From Branchiostoma belcheri (lineage: Eukaryota > Chordata > Leptocardii > Amphioxiformes > Branchiostomatidae): a stretch of DNA of 64,000 nt. A model generated the notes under the pieces. The model made no database searches and was not told the origin of the DNA. It saw only the letters and a program-made list of their open reading frames with translations. This document shows positions 12,101-22,500 of this stretch, piece after piece. The translations under genes were made by a program, and so were the position numbers. The stretch covers positions 179,050 through 243,049 of the forward strand of contig NW_017803898.1 in the NCBI RefSeq assembly GCF_001625305.1, written 5' to 3'. Positions within the stretch are counted from its first letter, which is position 1. The number at the start of each line of letters is the position of its first letter.

Positions 12101-14490
12101 TTGCTCTGTTTCTTCTTAATCTTCTTCTTCTACAAAGTCAATAACAATGATAGTAATTACTGGTTGGAATGGAAGAAGAAGAGGAAGAAACTGAGCAAAA
12201 ACAATATGTTTTTCTTCGGTAAACATGATATTCAATATCAATGACCAGGACCAGATATCTGTCACCATGGTAACTGGTGTTGGATTACATCATGTTGCAA
12301 GTGCCATGCAGAACTGAGTTCAAGTGGTGCTGCATGGTCATCCAATATTATGAGTGTGTTTAAGTAAAAATAAACAAAGCAGTTACTGTACATTGGTAGT
12401 TTGTTGAGCTGAGCCATGTGAAGGTAAACATGATGCATTTGCAATACCTTTCTATTGGTTGAATTTTCATATTTTTCCCCCTCCCAGCCCTGGCTGCCTG
12501 TGCCAACCGTGCCTTCGGCTCCTGTTCCAAGGCCTTCATCAAACTGGAGTCTCTGGAAAACATCAGTCAGGATCAGAAGGAAACTTTCCTCGAGCTGGCT
12601 CTGGAGATCTTCACCAAGTAAGAACTTCTGGAAACTAGCTGAAGGATTAAGTATTATTTGATTTGATTTATTGAAATTGTACAATACAATACCCGTGTGA
12701 CAAAGGCAGCTGTTGCTGGTGTTGTGTCCCACACATAGAAACGAATACAGGACAGACAATACTCATTTTTACTTGAGTTAGGTGAGGAAAGTCGTGTCAA
12801 GTGCCTTTTCCAAGGGCACAAGATCGTTGGTATGTCAAGGACTTGAACCTGGGACCTCTTAGTTCAGAACCGAGCACTATGCATTTTTACAGTAGTTACC
12901 CCATTTAAGTATTATGATTATAGCACAAGCTGAATAATAACATTAAAAGATATGGTACGTTTACAAAATATCTCTCTCCAGACTTCACAATAACTTTCAT
13001 GAAGACTATTATTGTGTGATTCACTGATACAACTAACATGATGTCATTTTTCTAGGCACAGTGCAAAAGACACGAGAACAGGGAAGGCAGAGTGTACCAG
13101 CTGTGAGAGCGTCATTCCAGACTGGTCAGTAGTCAAGTCTCACTTTTCTAGATGTATTAGATGTATGTCTGTCAATTGTAGTTTGGAGTTGATCTACTGC
13201 TAATTTACTACCAAGAACAGTAATAATACTAGAAAGGCCAATATTTGCTTTGGAGCAAATACAGCGATGGGTTCACCACATTTTACGACATGGCAGGGAA
13301 AGAATGGGAAACACAAGGGAAAACAATGATTTACATTGATATAACTATAATATGAAGTAAAATACAACTAAAACAACAGTTGGATAGCTATTCCCTACTT
13401 TATTGGTTAGGATTTTTAATTGCTATAATGCAAACTGTTGATTTTCAAAATAAAAAAAAACGTCCATGCCCGGCATTCCAATGCTGGAGCAGGAAAGCTT
13501 GAAATACCTACCAAAACACTTGAATACAGACATACTGTCAGTATGGAAATGCTTCTGTGCAGGTGTTAATCAAGTTAAATCCCAACAGCCAATCAGCAAG
13601 AAGTATAGAGGAAAGCTGCATGCCTATTGGTTGATGCCCTGCATTCCATTGTGATGACTCATGCCCAAACGTGGTAAACAAGGCACACTAACACAGTAAT
13701 ACATTAGCTATAACACAGCCAAAAAACTCAAATAAAACCATTCTAAAAGCCTGTATCACAATAATTTAAAAAACGCCTAGGGGTATTTGCCCACTGTACC
13801 TCCATACCAAATTTCAGGACCTTGGGCCCTAAAATGGAGAAGCTGAATCCATTTAAAAAATGGCAGGAGAAGGAGAAACATCAGAAAAAGCAATATGGTT
13901 TCACCACACCACTTCGTGGTGTGGTGAACCCATAATTACATGAATGGTATTTTGAATGAAGATTTCAAGGACGTCAAACCTACTCCACCCCTCCACCCCC
14001 AGGTGGCTGGATGTTGGGCAAGTGGTCAGCTAATAAGAGATTTAATCAGGCTAGCTAAATGGTATTAGTACTAGTATATCGATGAAGGTTAGATATCCAG
14101 GTAGTAAGATTCACCAAAAACAGGTACTCAAGCAACTAGGTATGATTTTCGAAACACTGTCAGACATTTCAGGCATCATCCAGTACCTTTCGTCAGTGGA
14201 CCATTTCCAAAATCATATCCAGTTCCTTCAGTAACTTTTTTTTTGGCTGAACTAAGGGGTATTTTGAATAAATTTTCAACGATCTCAAACNNNNNNNNNN
14301 NNNNNNNNNNCCCCCCCCCAGGTGTTCAGTGTGCCCGAGCTGTGACCAGAAGTTCTCCACCTGTGTGGTGACGGGCCGCCCGCTGCTCGACTACCAGTTC
14401 TGGATGTGCCAGACCTGCAAACACCGCGCCTACGAACAGGAGATCGGCTCACGGGCAACCTGCCCGCTCTGCCACTCTGTCATTGGCTGA
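194..14490 (+). CDS. WDR35: WDR35 (IFT121), 3' part: 25 exons, N terminus outside window
   Basis: IFT-A subunit of the retrograde intraflagellar transport train in cilia. Exons read from the sequence, all GT-AG with consistent phase: 194-359, 882-1027, 1504-1629, 2024-2116, 2505-2658, 3055-3199, 3692-3761, 4879-4932, 5176-5285, 5659-5800, 6127-6324, 6698-6786, 7306-7423, 7851-7936, 8263-8409, 8961-9093, 9553-9615, 9743-9790, 10202-10366, 10809-10949, 11422-11552, 11970-12055, 12488-12617, 13056-13124, 14322-14490. They encode 992 residues ending at TGA 14488. Family hallmarks include [50 protein letters not shown] and the Cys-rich C-terminal zinc region (CTSC, CPSC, CQTC, CPLC). About 190 N-terminal residues (the first beta-propeller) are missing because the window starts inside an intron, so the ATG at 200 is internal. 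The last exon abuts an assembly gap. Identity is very secure. Confidence 0.96.
1095..1332. mobile_element. Fold-back MITE, CACCTAGAGCTTTTGACC family
   Basis: Left arm GTTAAAGTTCCAGCACAA...CTCACCTAGAGCTTTTGACC pairs with right arm TTGAAAGCTCTAGGTGAGAA...GTTGGAACAAAAG. It lies in a WDR35 intron. Related copies are at 7488-7700, 19277-19490 and 23829-24108. Confidence 0.75.
2217..2450. mobile_element. Dispersed repeat B (GTTTACCGAAGGAAAAC...)
   Basis: Shared order: GTTTACCGAAGGAAAACATA, a TTCCTCTTCTTC tract, AAGGTCAATGACC, CTGTCACCATGGTAACT, GGGTTACAT(A/C)ATGTTGCAA, GTGTTTGAGTAAGAAT. Further copies: 5341-5597, 10457-10680, 12079-12448 (with an opposed arm at 12170-12232), 52269-52523, 61457-61658. 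Confidence 0.75.
3252..3493. mobile_element. MITE C, about 240 bp
   Basis: Left end GTCAGCAGAACATACTGCAC and right end GCGCAGTACGTTCTACAGAC are imperfect inverted repeats. Interior CTCATATAAGG and TGCAACAGGCAAAATTCTG recur in copies at 8651-8905, 6344-6455 (partial) and 59522-59715. Confidence 0.72.
4332..4349 (+). CDS. WDR35: Candidate 18-nt in-frame microexon of WDR35
   Basis: A pyrimidine-rich stretch ending in TTTAG at 4331 is followed by 18 nt encoding EGQKLQ and then GTGAGA at 4350. The flanking WDR35 exons (ending 3761 in ...ALQ and starting 4879 in PTRD...) are both phase 0, so including this segment adds six residues without a frameshift. It lies in an 1.1 kb intron between two WD40-region exons. 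The gene reads correctly with or without it, so it would be an optional cassette. No transcript evidence is available here. Confidence 0.55.
5341..5597. mobile_element. Dispersed repeat B copy
   Basis: Contains ACGTCTGTCACCATGGTAAC, TTTTATAGCAGGAGGGATTT and a right end TGCATTTGCTTTGCAAATGT. In WDR35 intron 9. Confidence 0.7.
7488..7700. mobile_element. Partial copies of the CACCTAGAGC fold-back MITE
   Basis: Two left-arm-like segments in the same orientation (CTCACCTAGAGCTTTTGACC near 7515, and TTGAGCTTTTAACCAGTCAC near 7651) without a clear right arm. In WDR35 intron 13. Confidence 0.6.
8651..8905. mobile_element. MITE C copy
   Basis: Contains GCAGAACATACTGCACCTGC, GTCTCATATAAGGTC and TGCATCAGGCAAATTTCTGA. 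In WDR35 intron 15. Confidence 0.65.
10457..10680. mobile_element. Dispersed repeat B copy
   Basis: Contains GGAAAACATCTTGTTTTTGC, GTTACATCATGTTGCAATTT and GTGTTTGAGTAAGAATTAAC. In a WDR35 intron. Confidence 0.7.
11560..11968. repeat. About 100-bp minisatellite in WDR35 intron 21
   Basis: Four units of about 100 bp start near 11562, 11660, 11761 and 11862. The shared core is GGTTGATTCAAACTG, followed by CTCTCATTGG, CTCATTTTGATGGCTCATTGG and a CCAATCCATGATTGG linker. The array begins within 8 bases of the exon 21 donor (GTACGTGGTTGG) and runs to just before the exon 22 acceptor, filling almost the whole intron. The same family recurs over the WDR35 stop codon at about 14476-14830. Confidence 0.85.
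12079..12448. mobile_element. Dispersed repeat B, rearranged fold-back copy
   Basis: ATATTGTTTTTGCTCTGTTTC at the left is opposed by GAAACTGAGCAAAAACAATA and CTTCGGTAAACATG at 12188-12228, making a hairpin. The usual CACCATGGTAACTGGTGTT part follows. In WDR35 intron 22. Confidence 0.65.
12655..12890 (-). mobile_element. tRNA-derived SINE, - strand, in WDR35 intron 23
   Basis: On the - strand it reads CTAAGAGGTCCCAGGTTCAAGTCC (degenerate B box), CTTGTGCCCTTGG, a body shared with the 40915 copy (GACACAACACCAGCAACAGC) and an AT-rich tail. The 5' tRNA-like part is truncated or decayed. Confidence 0.78.
13896..13934. repeat. Perfect hairpin, GTTTCACCACACCA stem
   Basis: TTTCACCACACCA, loop CTTCG, TGGTGTGGTGAA. 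The GGGTTCACCACA sequence near 13269 matches it, suggesting the two ends of an element of about 670 bp in WDR35 intron 24. Confidence 0.7.
14291..14310. other. Assembly gap (20 N) beside a C run
   Basis: Twenty N bases are followed directly by a run of C and the acceptor of the last WDR35 exon. The exon itself is intact, so the gap affects only the intron length. Confidence 0.99.
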
Positions 14491-14830
14491 TTCAAAGTGT
14501 AGGCTTCCTCTCATTGGCTCATTTGATATGCTAATCCATTGCTCATTGGTTTGTCATGGCATGATTGGTTGATTCAAAATGTAGGCTTTCTCTCATTGAC
14601 TCATTTGATATGCCAATCCATTGCTGATTGGTTTGGTCATATGCCAATCCATGATTGGTCGATTCAAACTGAAGGCCTCCTCTCATTGGATCATTTGACA
14701 TTCCAACTTCCTCATTTTGATGGCTCATTGGTTTGGTCACAATGTTGTGATTGGTTGATTCAAACTGTAGACATCCTCTCATTGGCTCATTTGATATTAC
14801 AGCATCTCTCATTGGTTGATTTGACACTCT
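14476..14830. repeat. Minisatellite that contains the WDR35 stop codon
   Basis: The intron 21 repeat family continues here, with units holding CATTGGCTGATTCAAA, TCTCATTGG and GATATGCCAATCC. The first unit overlaps the end of the coding sequence: the final Val-Ile-Gly codons and TGA are part of CATTGGCTGATTCAAAGTG. The remaining units form the proximal 3' UTR. Confidence 0.8.
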
Positions 14831-15544
14831 AACTTCTCATGCTGATATTGATTGCTTATCGGATTGGCTACCATGTAATGCTCTGATGATCAAGCCCTAG
14901 ACTCACTAGTGCACTGTGAGTGTTGGCCAAAGACATTCCATGTAGAAAATAACTCTGAGAGAGGATAAAGATCTGATTGGAAAAAATGGGTAATTGATAT
15001 TAGATATCTGTGCGGCTTAAATGAAGTATGTGGATTAAAATTTGGCAGCTCTTGGCAGAATGTTAATATTATTTTTAGTACTTTAGCAAATTGTGCCTAC
15101 ACTGACTAGGTAGGTTTTCAAGCTGTATATTATTGTGCACTGAAAGATGTTGCACTTGTTTTGTGTGTATATATAGTACAGTACATACATGTAGGTTGGT
15201 ATAATGTATGGTATAAAGTATTTGTATAATCAATACATACAGATGAAAGATTGTGATATATTAAGAAAGTCACAAGATATTTTAAAAGGTACAAGATTTA
15301 ATGACAATGTATGTCTTAACATGTATGTTGGTGAAGCATTCCTATAGCAATGGTTAATATGTAGAGTGGAATTAGAAATACTGCACACATATTAGATAGC
15401 AAACATATGTCATGTATATTGTAAAAAGGGTTTTTGCCTGTAGTCTTTGACTTCAAATTGTTATAGAGAGGCTATGAAATTAAAGCACTTGAATATAGCA
15501 AGGTTTCTTTTTTACTCTGATTGTTTCAAGTTTTTCGAGATTTG
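14491..15544. other. Convergent intergenic region and WDR35 3' UTR
   Basis: After the minisatellite (to 14830) the sequence is AT-rich without a coding ORF. ATTAAA at 15034-15039 is a candidate WDR35 poly(A) signal on the + strand. TTTAAT at 15297-15302 (ATTAAA on the - strand) is a candidate signal for the facing PLAAT-like gene. Both calls rest on short motifs only. Confidence 0.4.
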
Positions 15545-16281
15545 TTACAGATGCCAAACTCTCATTTGCCTTTCGTATCTAAGGTTCACAATGGCGTCCT
15601 TTCTATCTGTTATAGTCTCACCAATATGGAGCTCTGCTCTCTCAACTATAGTTGGCACTGCAAAGGCCTTACGAGTGCTGTCATACATGTTGTTTATTCT
15701 AACTGTGTGCTGACCAATCACAGCCTTCAGTAGACCTTTCTTGACTTGATATTGGATGTTACAGTCCTTCCCATTGGTCCCTGCTGCTGCAGAAGTGCTC
15801 TGAAGGTTGTCGCTGCCAGGTGTAGCCGTTGTGCTCTGATTGGCTGAAGATGCTGTGTCCTGATTGGTTGGCTGTTGGTCAGCTGATGCCTGGGTGTAGA
15901 CCACCTGCGCATGCCCAAGATACAGAGCCCAGCTAGTGTTGTTGTCGTCCTCTTGAATCTCAATTAAATCTCCAACCTACATGGAAACAAGAAACTTTTT
16001 ATACGGGCTTTTTGTATAACATCATGTTGGATTAAAGTGTATTACTTAAGCAAGTAGGCTGGTTACCAAATTTATTTTAGCTGTCCTCTCCACAGAAGAG
16101 GACAAAAGAGACTCAGAGGCTGAAATGGGTTTGGTAACCAGGAAATTAAACATGCTTCTGCTGCAATTATTTTGACATCAGTGAAAAACCTTTTTAGGCA
16201 TAGGTTGAACAGAAAACCAACCTGAAAGTTCAGCGAAGTCCACGACTCTGGTGGACTCTTCCATTCTGATGTGAGAGCCAT
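15545..16281 (-). CDS. PLAAT/LRAT-fold protein lacking the catalytic triad
   Basis: Two coding exons on the - strand, 16281-16222 and 15976-15545, joined at CAG/GTTGGT and TGTAG junctions in phase 0, give 163 residues, close to the usual PLAAT (HRASLS) length. The order of conserved blocks is that of the family: GDLIEI (residues 22-27), WALYLG, QVVY, a Ser/Thr/Gln-rich insert, VKKGLL, INNMYD, VERAELHIG and LRY near the C terminus. PLAAT enzymes use a His in HWAIYVG, a His in YVVHL and a Cys in the NCEHF block. Here these positions read Ser, Tyr and probably Arg, and the last block is about four residues shorter. It is therefore probably a non-catalytic relative or a decaying gene, although no stop or frameshift is visible. 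No C-terminal membrane anchor is seen. A 5' non-coding exon ending at a donor near 16655 is possible. Confidence 0.72.
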
Positions 16282-18095
16282 CTAGGAACAGGACCAAAGA
16301 AACAAACAAACAAGGAGGTTTAAGTACACAGACCTAAACCTGCTTGGAAGAAACAAACATTGACAGCAAATGTATGTCCATTCCTGTGGGACTCCTTTAC
16401 AACTTAAGCTGTCATTTCATTTTAAGAGGAAGCAATGCAACATTTCAACATCATCATCCTATATGGTATGATACAATAATTTTTCACCATATGGTAGAGC
16501 TACTTAATATTGTAACTAACGGTTATAACATTAGTTTTAAAAACACAATCTCTCACCTTGCTTACAAAGTTTCAGCGTTACACATATAACTACAACTCTG
16601 TAGTTAACAATCGTGTAGGGTGAAACAACGCAAATGTGTCTGAAAACCTACCTCACTCCTGTGTGACCGGTACTGGTGTGTTTTTCTCCAGGCCGTTGTT
16701 TTCAGTTCAAACTTAAAGGCTAATGTTTACCGTTCTGATGACGTCATCACGGCAGGTGTATAACCTCTCACGGACTTTGACCCTTCCCTCCAAGCAGAGG
16801 TTTGGGGTTATTTTTGACGTATTGATGGCGTCATTTTATGCCCAAATATGGGCAGCCGATTCGACGCTGCATTACCGCTCTACTGTTGATGTAAACAACT
16901 GAAGTTACGATGGATTTCCCGACGAACGGGAGTGTTTGAGGCAATTTTGTTCCTCCAGATAAGCATCAGGGGCGCAAGAGCTGATTTTACAGAGAAAAGG
17001 AGCCGATTTATGTAATCAGAAGGGCGAAAAATGCCAGTTTGTCCGGCTAAAATACGAGCAGGAGGGGAGGGGGGCTTGACATTACTTAGGGATGGCTTTC
17101 AGCACCAAGGACAGGGATAGCTTCAGTGTTTACTTAGCCTTTTCTGCATTACAACAAACTGAATATCACTACAGGGACTGCGATATACGAAGGAAATCAA
17201 GGCATGAACACACTCAAATTGCATCTGAGTTGGGAGAACACTGCATTACACAGATATAGATGTCAGATGCCCGGTGTATAACGTTACTATGGCGATACCC
17301 AAAGTAGTTGCGATTTTGCCTCCAAACATCTGCTTGGTTTTCATTCATATGGTAATGAGATCGGCACCGAAAAACTCGCTTCTGCAAAGGCGATGGCCAC
17401 TTCTGCAAGCGATCAGCTGATCGGAAAAACACACTTTTGCGTGTAACTCGAGAATGAATAAACTTCAGGCAAAGGCATTAAGTAGGAATAGAGTGGAGGC
17501 CATGAAGACTGTACTCTGAAAATATGGGTGCCGAAAAATGCCATAAATGTTCTTTTTGTAAAATTGAAAAAGCGGAAATTCATCCCCTATCACACCCCCG
17601 TTTTGGAGCACCCGTTCAGAAAGGGCCCGTATCTCGCTAAAGAAGCCTCGCTCATTCCCAGATTTGGCCATTTGGCGAGTGGGGAAACGCGATGGGCTCT
17701 TATGGGGGTTTTACTTCAGTTCTTTCTAGCTCTTGTTCTTGACATTGAGGCTCGCTCCAACTACATAAATATCACATATTTATCGGAAAAGAACCGTTTT
17801 AGTCTTGGATCTGTTCATTTTCAGACAAACATTCTTAGAATGGCTTTTACAGGCGGCTGAATATGATGATTTTTTGTCAATATTTCTGCCATTTTAGTTT
17901 CTCACGCATCCAAAAAAGTAACGTTACTACATTGTATTTATATAATGTGTTTGTTCATGTACACTTATATGTATAATCTTAAAGGCAGGGGACACATAAG
18001 GGATGAAATAGAAACAACATTTTGGCCTCAGCAAGCAAACACACATTCACTCAAAATCACAAAATCAAGAACCACCGGAGACGGAGTCAAAACAT
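16282..18095. other. Region between PLAAT-like gene and ZMYND8 3' end
   Basis: Likely promoter and 5' UTR of the - strand PLAAT-like gene in its left part (about 16600-16900 is locally CpG-richer). The stretch at 16789-16810 resembles the arm of the palindrome at 60454. ORFs here have no family resemblance and unusual composition; I see no gene. Confidence 0.45.
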
Positions 18096-18111
18096 CAAAA
18101 TGACAAGCAGC

Positions 18112-18117
18112 TTTATT
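18112..18117 (-). terminator. Candidate ZMYND8 poly(A) signal (AATAAA)
   Basis: TTTATT on the + strand is AATAAA on the - strand, about 1.45 kb past the ZMYND8 stop. No other coding sequence intervenes, so this would give a 3' UTR of about 1.45 kb. Confidence 0.4.
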
Positions 18118-19276
18118 CAATGTTGTCATTTCACTCTCCAGTTTTTTCTCTGAACCTTTTCTTTTTAAACTACTTTCTTTTGAAGCTTTCAAGCATCACA
18201 CTAAATCTCTGTGTTTGAAAAGGCAGCCATACAATAAAGTTCTACCCGGAATGATACACTTCTCAGGTTTCATACTTTCATACAAAGCGAGTACTTACAC
18301 AACTGAACCAAAAATATACAACCTCTAGTACTTTGTCTCCATACTTGCCTTTTTAAACCATACTCTATGTCAGTATATCATATCTCTCAGAGATATTCTC
18401 TTCAAACTAACCGAAGTACAACATACTTTCAATAACAAACAAACTAGGCTCTATATGATGCCAATAATACATGTACTACCTTCAAGCAAAAACGTACTAG
18501 CTAGTACTGTGTAGTTTCTGACATTGAGTCAAAGTAATAGTCAAAAGACATAACTTCTCACTTAATAACAATACATCTTTGAACTCTAGATGTTGTAGAG
18601 ATAGCATGTTAGCCCACATAGTGGACTATCTTTAGTTTGGGGCTAAAGCTGTATACCTGTAATTTCCAGCACAAGACTTGAACTTTTAATGTTAAAACAT
18701 TACCCAAATTCAACTGTACAGTGGCAGTTTTGTAACTGCTAATGAAATCCAAGGTGACATGCTTCTGTGCTTCTATGACTTTATGTACCAACTATAGCCA
18801 TGACATATGACTTGCTGAGCAGTGGATCCATGGATCACCAGAAGTTTTGGCTTGCTCATTCCTGGACAAAAACTGGCACTGTATTGTTAAAAGTTTGGGT
18901 TGGACCAATTCTTTCTTGAGTTGGAAATCACAGTGAAATCCTGCTTCAGACTGAATGTTACCAACACAAATGAACCTTGAGCCAAGCTGTCTTGTTGGCT
19001 CATCTATAATGTCTGAACCAGTAGCACAGGAAGGAGGCTGTTTAGTAGCCTCCACTAGGCTTTCTTACAGGGCACAGGTTGTAGAATTTGGCGAAAAAGA
19101 AAATAACTGGCCAAAAGAGTCTGTCTGTGGGAGGGTTACCATATAATTTCCCCTTCTGAAAAACGCTGTAAATGAACTCTACAGTGGCCAAACTTCCCTG
19201 GCCAAGTACTCTACCTATTTGGCTAAAGTTTACTGTTTTAGAACTGTTGGAGACTGTTTCTATGTTGTTGTGAAAA

Positions 19277-19490
19277 GTTAAAACTTTAGATCCAACACAA
19301 AAGATTCTCTCACCTAGAGCTTTCGACCAGTCACTCTAGTCTTCCTCAGTAAACCCAGTCTTGACGTCACACTTCAAAGAAGCCATGTGACAAGCCTTAC
19401 TGGGTCAGTCTACTGAGGAAGACCAGAGTGACTGGTGGAAAGTTCTAGTAGGCGAGAGAGCTTTTTGTGTTGCATCGAAAGTTTTAACTC
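19277..19490. mobile_element. Fold-back MITE, CACCTAGAGC family
   Basis: Arms GTTAAAACTTTAGATCC...CACCTAGAGCTTTCGACC and GGAAAGTTCTAGTAGGCGAG...CGAAAGTTTTAAC face each other over a short centre containing AGTCTACTGAGGAAGACC. Within the probable ZMYND8 3' UTR. Confidence 0.78.
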
Positions 19491-19571
19491 TAAACATGTA
19501 ACTACCAACACAGATGAACTTTCATGATTGTTGTGAACTTGTTGAGTTCCCGGGGGGGTCAGTACAGGGCA

Positions 19572-22500
19572 TCACTGTGAGGGGAGAGTGAAGCTGCTGC
19601 TGCTGTTGCTAGTTAACGCTGCTACGGGCTGCAGGATTCCTGCAGGCTGCAGGACTTGGGCTGCTGCAAGGAAATGAAAATATGCGTTAGGGACTGAACG
19701 GAACGAAGAGACATATTTGTATAAATGACTCAAACACTGTTCCCTACCTACTGAGCCTATATTTTTCGGGACTGAAACCAGAAAAACAACATTTATTTCC
19801 TAGTCATAGCCTGAACACTTATGATTAACTTATACCTGTCCATGTGTTCTAGCCAGTGTCCATCTTTTCATTTTTTGACAAAATTTTGTTGCTTATAAAA
19901 GACAAAAATTTTGCCCAATCTGTCAGTGCTGACAGACAAAAATAGGTATGTAAAGACATGGAAAATATGTCATTAAACTTAGCCTAGTCTACCAGCAAAA
20001 TCTCCCCTACAAAGTGCAGGAAATAGTGTTTCAGAGGGCCAAGATTTCAGAATTGTTCACTGATGTTGCTGCAAACAAAACTGAGATGACAGAAAAAAGG
20101 CCCGTCCACCCTATGTCCAGCCTTACCTCCGCTGGTCTGTGGCCTGAGAACCGGGATGGACGACACGCTGGCCACCGGCTGGACCACCTGGGCTACAGAC
20201 GACGGTCTCTGTAACAGATAAAAACATAATGTCCCATTTATGATACAGGATAATACAACTCTTGCAGAATACTCGTGTGTCAGAAGACATGGGAGCCCCT
20301 AAGTCTAGTTGAGTTAGACTACCAGCAATCATCTGACACATCGATGAAGCCAAATTAAAATGAAGGTTAGACATCCAGGTAATAAGATACGCCCAAAAAA
20401 CAGTTTTTGGAAACAGACGTTTCAGGTAGCATCCACTACCTTTCAGCCCTAAAGGCAGACAACACTTGCTATAAACCTGTTAATCTTGGGATCTCACCAG
20501 TGTCTCTGACGAAAGATAGTGGATGCTACCTGAAAGGATGCTACCTGCAACTGTTTCCAAAATCATTGGAACTGTTTTTTTGCTTTCATGCTAAAACTAA
20601 ATCTTAACTGGAAGGATGTAGATAGATTGACTATTGACTGAACTTTCGGATCATTGTGACTACATCATGTGTCGGAAAAGCCCCTTAGTCTAAATAAGTT
20701 TGACAACCAGTAATGATCTGACAGTTGTCACCTGTACAATAATGGTGCTGCCAGGCCGGACTGTTGCGATAGTCTGGACGGTCTGCGGCTGGGAGGCTGC
20801 CGGCTGGATGTAACGCACCTGCACACCTGGCTGGCTCACCTATATACACACGACAGCAGGTGTTAACGGAGAGACTTACATTAACAAAGCATGAGTTTTT
20901 CTAGAATTATTTAGCATGAGGGAGAAGATCACTAGCATGGTGAGGGAGCGAAGCAAGTTTTTACATGAGTAACACAGTTTGTCATGCTAGAATGCATTCC
21001 GATGTTTTGTTTGTACATTTTCACTGGAAAATTTTGAGAAAGCCTTAACGTTGTGTACTAGTCTGTAGCCACTTAGGGTTCAATCTGAAAGTTGATTTGA
21101 GTGACCTAGCTGGATACATGAGGGAGTAGCGCCCTTATTCCCCGGTTTAGAAAAACATCTTCACAGGTGTTCTAGCCCCAGACACTATATATGCTAGGGG
21201 GTCACGACTAGTGGTGGTCAAGAATTGCCTTGTCTTCTTCAAGAAAGCATCATTGAAGACAGCCAAGAACTTAGTAACATTAAAAATGATGATAGTGGGA
21301 ACAATTTTTTCAACAAAACGTTACAATTTTTGGATGAACTGAAAGGCAAACCGAACTGTATTCTGCATAAAACTTCTTTGGTGTAGGTAATTTTGAAGGT
21401 TGCTTGAACAATGACATCAACAGTTAGTTGTTTCAACATTATATATCCCAATAACCTGACAGTACAAAAGTTAGTTTAACTTAGTAAAATGTATTGTAAC
21501 TACTTTTGTAACGGTTAGCGATTATCCAACCAACGTGCTGTCTCCTGCAGCTGAACTGGTGCCTGACTAACCAACCCTGAGACTGACCTTCCCGTTTATT
21601 ACCAGTGCCTGTTCTGACTCCTGCTCCTTCAGGATGGAGCTGAGGCATGCCCTGGCTTTCTGTAAGCTGGTGCCTGTGGAAATGTGACTGTGGCTGACCT
21701 GTGTGTAGGAAACCTGTGCCTGTTCTTTCTTCTGTTGCTGCAGCACAGTGGTGAGGGACTCCCGCTGCTTCTCTCTCCACTCCTCTTCTGTCACTAAAAG
21801 AGGCAAAAGTCATCATTAGCATGTGGTTATTCCTGATTTAAAGCCCCTGTCACACCTTCATAACCCCCCATACATCTAGTAGATCTACCATGGAAGTTCA
21901 TCTGAGTTAGTAAAGTATGTGAAGAAAATTAAACTGTTCTCCAACTCAAAAACGAAATTACTTACTCACCAGAAATTTTCGACTGAATCGCTCAGTCTTC
22001 ATCAGCTTTATGACCCAAGTGCTGTGGACACGTGACTTTAAGCCAAGTAGTCGAAATTTCTGGTGAGTTACTTTTTATTTTTGAGTTGGATACAGTTTAA
22101 TTTTCTTCATACATGTAGATCTGTTTCACTGACAAAAGGTAGTGGATGCTAGCAGAAGCATGTGACCATTTCCCAAATCTATCTAGAAGCATCAAAATAG
22201 GTAAATGTGAATAAAAACACAAACACATATATAAGCAAACAGCTAAGGCAGCTCAGCAGTTATTATAGAGACAGTGCACAGGCAAAGATTGCTCAAGCTA
22301 GGATTTAAAGCCACAAGAAACTAGAATGTTAGGGAAGGTAGTTGAACTTTTCTTCTTGAAAAAGAGAGAACCTAAGCAAATAACGAAGACAACTTTGCAG
22401 TTAATACAGGCAAAGACAGGCAAATATTGCGCATTCTAGGTGTTAAAGCCTAAAGAAACTAGAATGTTAGGGGAGGAAGTTCAACTTTTCTTCTTGACAA

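Larger units (their letters stand above)
18095..19571 (-). other. Probable ZMYND8 3' UTR
   Basis: Between the ZMYND8 stop at 19572 and the AATAAA on the - strand near 18112 there is no coding ORF. A palindromic MITE (19277-19490) sits inside it. Extent is inferred from the poly(A) motif. Confidence 0.4.
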
